From Prochlorococcus sp. AG-418-O03 (lineage in GTDB: Bacteria; Cyanobacteriota; Cyanobacteriia; PCC-6307; Cyanobiaceae), in assembly GCA_003213855.1 (NCBI GenBank), contig QCMJ01000007.1, positions 1-44,283 on the forward strand: DNA of 44,283 bases, read 5' to 3'. Below the pieces are notes generated by a model. It was given only the letters and a program-made list of their open reading frames with translations. It did not search any database and was not told the origin of the DNA. Position numbers and translations under genes: made by a program. Each line of letters opens with the position of its first letter. The stretch's first letter is position 1. Of the stretch, positions 39,557 to 44,283 are shown piece by piece.

Positions 39557-40306
39557 TCATTTTTCAATTGCATATTGCCATTCGTTATTTTGAGATAAAC
39601 TTTTCTCTCTCAGTAACTGTAATTTCCTACTATTTATTTTTATTACTATCCCATTAGTTGGATATTTCGCAAATATTTTTTTCTCTAACCAAGTTTTTTT
39701 ATATATTTGGATTTCGCTTGTATGATTTGTGAAGTAACTGTCAGGGGTGCTGAAGCCACATTTTTTAAGATAGTTAAGGGTTTCGTATTGATTAAGTCTT
39801 CCATTAAGTATTTGGAAACAGCAAAAGCGGAGACTTTCTCCAATCCCTTTCTTATGATTGAGGTATTTTCTCGTAATTCTTTTGGAAATGCCGGCAACTT
39901 GGTTTGTAGCGTATAGTTCACCTCTAATTTGAAAATCTCGTTTGATAGGAATACAATCGGGGACATTTTTAATTTGTTTAATTTTGCACGAGACATCAAA
40001 CCCTTTTTTTGTAATAGCTTTATTAAACTTGCCATCTATATATCTAATTGCAATAGCACAGCCATCAATTTTTGGTTGAATGCTTAATCTTGTTTTTGTT
40101 AATAAACTTTTCAAAAATTCTTTATAGTTTTCTTTGGCTAATTTTGGCAAAAGTTTATTATTTTTTTGATTAAAGAAGTCAGGCTCTGGATCAACAGGAA
40201 TAAAGAGCTTTTCAAGTTGCTTAAATGCATCATCCGAAATTATGCCTTCACCTGTTCTGTACTGTTCATCTAGAAACTTAACATCTCTCACTAATAAATT
40301 ATTCAT
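39557..40306 (-). CDS. Stand-alone NAD-dependent DNA-ligase-like adenylation domain
   Basis: A 249-residue protein. The N-terminus has YRTGEGIISDDAFKQLEKLF, matching LigA domain Ia (the NAD/NMN site). The nucleotidyltransferase motif I is K79-I-D-G, followed by ITKKGFDVS, and IRGELYATN (E130). Motif IV reads TNGIVIKIN with Asn where ligases have Asp. The protein ends in WQYAIEK at the motif V lysine. The OB, zinc, HhH and BRCT domains of the about 670-residue LigA are absent. So it could adenylate itself but probably is not a general ligase. Possible repair accessory. Confidence 0.8.
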   Translation of the reverse strand: MNNLLVRDVKFLDEQYRTGEGIISDDAFKQLEKLFIPVDPEPDFFNQKNNKLLPKLAKENYKEFLKSLLTKTRLSIQPKIDGCAIAIRYIDGKFNKAITKKGFDVSCKIKQIKNVPDCIPIKRDFQIRGELYATNQVAGISKRITRKYLNHKKGIGESLRFCCFQILNGRLNQYETLNYLKKCGFSTPDSYFTNHTSEIQIYKKTWLEKKIFAKYPTNGIVIKINSRKLQLLREKSLSQNNEWQYAIEK

Positions 40307-40582
40307 ATAAATTTTGATAAATATTTAAAAATCTTTTAGAAAAAATCATTTAAATAAAGATTTGAAAAATAAAATTAGATTAAAAGTAATTGACCACTAA
40401 ATATCCTCCTACGCAGAGAGCGATCTAAGAGTATAAAATGTATTGATCAAGTGTTCAAATTAAATACTTCAATCAAACATATTTACTTAAAAACTGAAAT
40501 AGAAAATTTTAAGGATTAATTTGCGGGCAAATTTTTGAGATTTCTATCAATACAAAAAAAAATTTTTTAAAGTTATGAGAAA

Positions 40583-41737
40583 ATGTCATTTTTATTAAAA
40601 GCTCAAAATACCTGGGAAAATTTTGCGAAATACAAAATTAATGATTATGCAAAATTAAGAAATTTTGATTTTGGGCCAAATAACGAAAGTTCAGTTTCAA
40701 AATTATCTCCTTTCATAACTCATAGAATATTATCGGAATATGATCTAATCCATGATATTAAAAGTAAGTACAAAATCAAAAATTCAACTAAATTTGTTGA
40801 AGAAATATTTTGGAGAGTTTACTGGAAAGGGTGGATGGAAAATAGACCTAAAGTTTGGAGAAATTTTATTTCAGAAGAAAATCTCGATTTTGATTATGAG
40901 CTATATGAAAGTGCAATTAATGGCAATACAGAATTAGATTTTTTTAATTCTTGGGTCAATGAATTAAAGCAGTACAACTATTTGCATAACCATACAAGAA
41001 TGTGGTTTGCGAGTACTTGGATATTTAATTTAGGCCTTCCATGGCAATTGGGAGCAAAGTTTTTCTTTAAATATCTTTTTGATGGTGATGCTGCATCTAA
41101 TCTCCTTAGCTGGAGATGGGTCGGAGGATTACAAACGAAGGGTAAACAATATCTTTTTTCATCATCAAACCTCAGAAAATTTTCAAATAATAGATTTAAT
41201 GCAGAAAAAATCAGTAATCAACAAATTTTTCTTGAAGAATCTAATCAAATACCATTAGAAGATGAGATTTATAAAAATGATATTTATCCTAAATCAGATA
41301 ATCTGATTATGTTTGAAAATGATCTGCACCTTGCAACCCTTAAAAATTTACTTACAAGCTATAAAAAAGTATTTATTATCCTTTTAACAAATGAACAAAG
41401 ACAAATTAAATTGTCTGAATCTGTTTTGAAATTTAAACAAGATTTGATCTCTGAATTTGTAGAGGATTTTGATAATGTTGAACAGATTGATCCTTATTCA
41501 CTGGAAAATACTTTTAAAAATACCAACGAAATAGACATTATTTATCCTGGAGTGGGAGAAAATTATGATTTCATAACTGAGTTTAAAAATTTCCATCATA
41601 AAAAAATTTTTAATCTTGTGAGGGATGAAGATTTATTTGCTTGGAAATTTGCAAAAAAAGGGTTTTTCAAATTTAAAGAAAATATTCCAAAAATAAATCA
41701 GAGAATATTAGAAAATTATTCAAAAAATAATTTTTAA
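40583..41737 (+). CDS. Photolyase/cryptochrome-like protein with inverted domain order
   Basis: A 384-residue protein. Residues about 1-200 match the FAD-binding domain of photolyases: LSPFITHRILSEYDLIHDIK, FVEEIFWRVYWKGWMENRP, then HNHTRMWFASTWIFNLGLPW and FDGDAASNLLSWRWVGGLQT. The alpha/beta antenna domain that normally precedes it is missing. Instead residues about 230-380 look alpha/beta (LIMFENDLHLATLKNLLTSY, FIILLTNEQRQIK, IDIIYPGVGENYDF), as if the domains were swapped. Whether it repairs DNA or senses light is open. ATG at 40583. Confidence 0.75.
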   Translation: MSFLLKAQNTWENFAKYKINDYAKLRNFDFGPNNESSVSKLSPFITHRILSEYDLIHDIKSKYKIKNSTKFVEEIFWRVYWKGWMENRPKVWRNFISEENLDFDYELYESAINGNTELDFFNSWVNELKQYNYLHNHTRMWFASTWIFNLGLPWQLGAKFFFKYLFDGDAASNLLSWRWVGGLQTKGKQYLFSSSNLRKFSNNRFNAEKISNQQIFLEESNQIPLEDEIYKNDIYPKSDNLIMFENDLHLATLKNLLTSYKKVFIILLTNEQRQIKLSESVLKFKQDLISEFVEDFDNVEQIDPYSLENTFKNTNEIDIIYPGVGENYDFITEFKNFHHKKIFNLVRDEDLFAWKFAKKGFFKFKENIPKINQRILENYSKNNF

Positions 41738-41871
41738 CTTAGATGAATTCCTAATCAGAAAAAACACCTCTGGCAAGTAAGTATAAATACTTATTTAGGA
41801 GCGACTTTTGCTCTTTAATCCACGATGGATAATGTGACTAGTTATTTTTACTTAAGGATAATTTTTTTATA

Positions 41872-42423
41872 GTGCTCTCAACAATTCTTACCAAGTCGTT
41901 TAGCAAAGATACTGCTTTATTAATTCTTAGAGTTATAACTGGAACTGTTCTTATTCATCACGGTTATGAGAAATTAGCAAATATAGAAAATTTCGCTGAC
42001 GCTTTTGTCAGACCATTACATCTCCCATTCCCAATATTTTTATCATACATAGCAGCATTCTCAGAAATAGGTGGTAGCTGGTTATTAATAATCGGGTTAG
42101 CTACAAGATTCGGAGCTTTGGCAATAGTTGGAACAATTTCTGTAGCTATATATCATGCACTTGTTACTTCAGGTTTTAATATTTTCTTACTAGAGCTTTT
42201 ACTTTTATATTTCGCTTCAGCAACTTCAATTGCACTAACAGGGCCTGGTAATTTTTCCTTAGATGAAGTCATCATCAGAATTTTGAAATCAGAAGACGAA
42301 GAGGAAATTATACCTTCAACAAAAGTAAAACCTTCTAAGCAAGTTGAAGTTGAAGAAGAAACAAGCAAAGGCGGTTTATTTCAATTTCTGCAAGCGAACA
42401 TACTTTCAGATACTTCAAGCTAA
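41872..42423 (+). CDS. DoxX-family membrane protein, 183 aa
   Basis: Four helices in the DoxX pattern: LLILRVITGTVLIHHGYEKL, FLSYIAAFSEIGGSWLLIIG, ALAIVGTISVAIYHAL and FLLELLLLYFASATSIALTG, then GPGNFSLD. A polar tail of about 50 residues, rich in Glu and Lys, follows and is lacking in short DoxX proteins. GTG start; AAGGA lies 13 nt upstream. The role of the family in cyanobacteria is undefined. Confidence 0.88.
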   Translation: MLSTILTKSFSKDTALLILRVITGTVLIHHGYEKLANIENFADAFVRPLHLPFPIFLSYIAAFSEIGGSWLLIIGLATRFGALAIVGTISVAIYHALVTSGFNIFLLELLLLYFASATSIALTGPGNFSLDEVIIRILKSEDEEEIIPSTKVKPSKQVEVEEETSKGGLFQFLQANILSDTSS

Positions 42424-42588
42424 CTTTTTAGGATAGAGACTACTTATTAATTCTAGCCTTTTTCGATAACTGTTTCTCTTCTCAAGTTTTATCTTAATCG
42501 TTGCTTCAGATAGACTTATAAACAGCCCTATAGCAGTAACCCAAGATAAAAAAATAAAAGGGTTTTCTGGAATTTCTGAGAAATTCAT
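42415..42588 (-). CDS. Single-TM protein, 57 aa
   Basis: MNFSEIPENPFIFLSWVTAI then GLFISLSEATIKIKLEKRNS and a basic tail YRKRLELISSLYPKKLA. One helix. Its 3' end overlaps the convergent DoxX gene by 9 bp. Function unknown. Confidence 0.55.
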   Translation of the reverse strand: MNFSEIPENPFIFLSWVTAIGLFISLSEATIKIKLEKRNSYRKRLELISSLYPKKLA

Positions 42589-42662
42589 ATAAATAATACT
42601 TCTTTTTTAAAACTGACTGATCACTATATGTTTTTCAACCTAAATATACAATTTAGAAATAT

Positions 42663-43217
42663 TTAAGGATTAATTTCAACTTTTTCCCATTTCTTAACCT
42701 TTTCCCAAAGATATCGTTTATGAACAGGCTGTTCTAATTTAAGAAGATCTACTGAATCGATTTCAAAATTTAGAACCACAAAATTTTCTGACTTGGGTAG
42801 ATTGGATAATATTGCATGAGCAGATTTGACTTTTGGGTTTATTTTCTCTCCAGGAGACCCCCAAAACCAAGAAGATTTTGATTTTTCTGATAATGAATCC
42901 CAATAATTATTATTATTATCAATTAATTCGCGTATTTTTCCTTTAAATCTATATTGTGATTTGGATTTCAAAAAGAACCATAATATTTCTGCATTAGGGT
43001 TGGATTTTAAATGCCCAATTTTTTCACTTCTTCTATCTGTAAAAATTATCATTGAACTATCTTTATACCATCCTCTGAAAACAACTGTTCTTAATCTTGG
43101 CTCATTTTCTTCGCTAACTGTTGCAAGCTGTATCCATCTATTAGATGGTAATTTCCCCTCTTTTTTTCTAGAAGATTTTAAATCTTGTCTCCAACTTGGT
43201 AAGTTGTTATCAAGCAT
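42663..43217 (-). CDS. FMN-dependent PPOX-type flavoprotein
   Basis: A 184-residue protein of the pyridoxamine-phosphate-oxidase-like FMN-binding family. Visible are NRWIQLATVSEENEPRLRTV, VFRGWYKDSSMIIFTDRRSE, KIGHLKSNPNAEILWFFLKS and QYRFKGKIREL. Cyanobacterial members of this type are common. True PdxH activity is unlikely because the C-terminal RLHDR substrate motif is replaced by PVHKRYLWE. Start at ATG 43217 overlaps the stop of the upstream membrane gene by 8 nt. Confidence 0.85.
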   Translation of the reverse strand: MLDNNLPSWRQDLKSSRKKEGKLPSNRWIQLATVSEENEPRLRTVVFRGWYKDSSMIIFTDRRSEKIGHLKSNPNAEILWFFLKSKSQYRFKGKIRELIDNNNNYWDSLSEKSKSSWFWGSPGEKINPKVKSAHAILSNLPKSENFVVLNFEIDSVDLLKLEQPVHKRYLWEKVKKWEKVEINP

Positions 43218-43827
43218 TTAATTTAGGAAAAATAAGACCACTTTTCTTTTTGTATTCTTCGAATGAATCATATTTTGAGAGTGATTTATCTTTTTTTATC
43301 ATTCTTGGGAGAAAAACCATAGAGAAAAATATTGTAAGAATTGCTAATGGAACGAAACTCATTGAGAGGATGGCGAATGATAGATAAATTAGTATTTCTC
43401 CTAGATAATTTGTATTCCTTATATTTTCGAAAAATCCTTCTCTAATTAGATCTTTTTTTAATTTAAGAGAAAAATATTTTTGGGCATCACTAGCAAAGTG
43501 TAAAAACACACCAATTATATTTATAGATACAGAAGCAGCTATTACAATATTTGGAACAGATTTCTGAGATGAGATAAGAATGTACGGAGCTACCCAGTAA
43601 CTTCCAAGGAAAATAAAACCAGTAACTGAAGTTAAAAAATTGATTTTTTCTTTAAAATATGGATCTGGGAATATCTTTTCTTTTAAAAGCCAAAGTAATC
43701 CATAAGTACCGTGCAGAGCTAAATAAACGTAGGGAGCGATTGTAAAATTATCAAAAAAAATCATAAGACCTATTACTACAAATGCAGTGAGCCCCTTGTG
43801 AAGATTAATTATTTGATTAAGTTTCAT
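43210..43827 (-). CDS. DUF1295/ICMT-like membrane protein
   Basis: A 205-residue protein with about six helices. The C-terminal part has LKKDLIREGFFENIRNTNYL then GEILIYLSFAILSMSFVPLA and RMIKKDKSLSKYDSFEEYKK. This follows the R-x-P-N-Y-x-G-E pattern (here RNTNYLGE) of the DUF1295/steroid reductase/isoprenylcysteine methyltransferase superfamily. It may act on a lipid-like substrate. It overlaps the PPOX gene, so both are probably co-expressed. Confidence 0.78.
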   Translation of the reverse strand: MKLNQIINLHKGLTAFVVIGLMIFFDNFTIAPYVYLALHGTYGLLWLLKEKIFPDPYFKEKINFLTSVTGFIFLGSYWVAPYILISSQKSVPNIVIAASVSINIIGVFLHFASDAQKYFSLKLKKDLIREGFFENIRNTNYLGEILIYLSFAILSMSFVPLAILTIFFSMVFLPRMIKKDKSLSKYDSFEEYKKKSGLIFPKLNA

Positions 43828-43894
43828 CTTTTTGAATAATCTAAAAAATGAAATTATTTTCTGTGGATCTAACCTAAGTCGTCAAAAGTTTTAA

Positions 43895-43966
43895 TGGGCG
43901 ATACTGGATTCGAACCAGTGGCCACTACCGTGTCGAGGTAGTGCTCTACCACTGAGCTAATCGCCC
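43895..43966 (-). tRNA. trnV: tRNA-Val (anticodon GAC)
   Basis: A complete cloverleaf on the minus strand. Acceptor GGGCGAT pairs with ATCGCCC plus A73. The D arm is AGCTCAGTGGTAGAGC. The anticodon stem CTACC/GGTAG encloses the loop TCGACAC, giving anticodon GAC (Val, codons GUC/GUU). The T arm is CTGGTTCGAATCCAG. CCA is not encoded. Base 33 reads C instead of the usual U. Confidence 0.9.
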
Positions 43967-44015
43967 AAATTGAAGAATTTTTAATCCCCCTTATAAGAAA
44001 ATAGCAGGTTGCGTT

Positions 44016-44283
44016 TCATTTTCTAAGTAATTTAACTTTCCATCGTTCTCTTTTGGTTATTTCTAAATTTAGAATTTCAATAAATCCTTTATTTTCAAGT
44101 TCTAGTTTGTCGCCAATTTTTAGATTAATATTTGGCTTATTAACTTTGCTTCCATTTAATCTAAGCATTCCATTTTCAATCCTTTCAATGATTTTGGTTC
44201 GTGATACCCTAAAGCCCGCTGAAGCTATAGCATCTAATCTTTTTGAGGCTTCTACTGTATTAACAAGTTTTTTTGATCTTCCA
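44016..44283 (-). CDS. C-terminal part of a photosystem II S4-domain (YlmH-like) protein
   Basis: The visible 88 residues contain a full S4 RNA-binding fold: EASKRLDAIASAGFRVSRTK, then RIENGMLRLNGSKVNKPNIN and LKIGDKLELENKGFIEI. The start lies beyond the right edge. In cyanobacteria this domain ends the TIGR03069-type 'PSII S4 domain protein', related to YlmH. It is likely RNA- or ribosome-binding with a link to PSII assembly by annotation tradition. Downstream, on the same strand, is the tRNA-Val. Confidence 0.82.
   Translation of the reverse strand, partial: GRSKKLVNTVEASKRLDAIASAGFRVSRTKIIERIENGMLRLNGSKVNKPNINLKIGDKLELENKGFIEILNLEITKRERWKVKLLRK

Noticed and set aside
1..44283. Prophage, IS element, CRISPR or toxin-antitoxin system
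   Set aside because: No transposase, integrase, repeat-spacer array, terminal inverted repeats or recognisable toxin fold was seen. The many small genes lack toxin-antitoxin pairing hallmarks.

Overview
The window looks like a chromosomal segment of a high-light-adapted Prochlorococcus or a very close relative. The DNA is strongly AT-rich and genes are short and tightly packed, often with TAATG or ATGA junctions. There are three high-light-inducible (Hli) proteins, a DesA-like and a second fatty-acid desaturase, the end of a photosystem II S4-domain protein, a permuted photolyase-like protein, and dozens of small proteins of the picocyanobacterial type. I see no transposase, integrase, phage structural gene, CRISPR array or rRNA. 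The only RNA gene I can assign is a tRNA-Val(GAC) near the right edge.

Layout. 0-3.5 kb: small genes, a DsrE-like protein and an exported cupin. 4.1-10.1 kb: a seven-gene plus-strand operon, the most coherent pathway here. It encodes a Ni-dependent guanidine hydrolase of the arginase fold (GdmH type), HypA-like and HypB-like nickel chaperones, a complete substrate-binding/permease/ATPase importer, and a Rieske non-heme iron oxygenase. The expected role is import of guanidine-type nitrogen compounds and release of ammonium (and urea); the Rieske enzyme is the uncharacterised part. 10.2-12.6 kb: a lipoprotein, a LOG-family protein with a cupin-like partner, and small Cys-tailed proteins. 12.7-32 kb: a small-protein-rich accessory region with single-TM peptides in translationally coupled chains, zinc-ribbon and CxxC peptides, a DUF1543 protein, the hli genes, a DUF938 methyltransferase-like protein, two desaturases, DUF805, a second cupin and a DMT transporter. 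It also holds structured RNA candidates and several tiny genes interrupted by one-base homopolymer indels. 32-44.3 kb: more ordinary genes, namely a BaiN/HI0933-type flavoprotein, a GAF protein, DUF2214, DUF1643, pirin, murD, an SDR, a stand-alone NAD-ligase adenylation domain, a photolyase-like protein, DoxX, a PPOX flavoprotein, a DUF1295-like membrane protein, the tRNA and the S4 protein.

Four things deserve attention. First, the Rieske oxygenase lies 3 nt behind the guanidine importer. Second, a 15-nt motif (GATTRACAGTCRATC) sits between stop codon and terminator hairpin at three separate loci. Third, a structured leader with a near-perfect promoter precedes a 33-aa peptide at 15.3-15.5 kb. 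Fourth, two hairpins at 14.6-14.8 kb share a loop but have different, still paired stem ends, and one encloses the start codon of a small protein that has a paralogue 11 kb away.

Assignments rest on motifs read by eye. Several small-ORF calls rest only on reading frame, ribosome-site context, coupling or paralogy inside the window.
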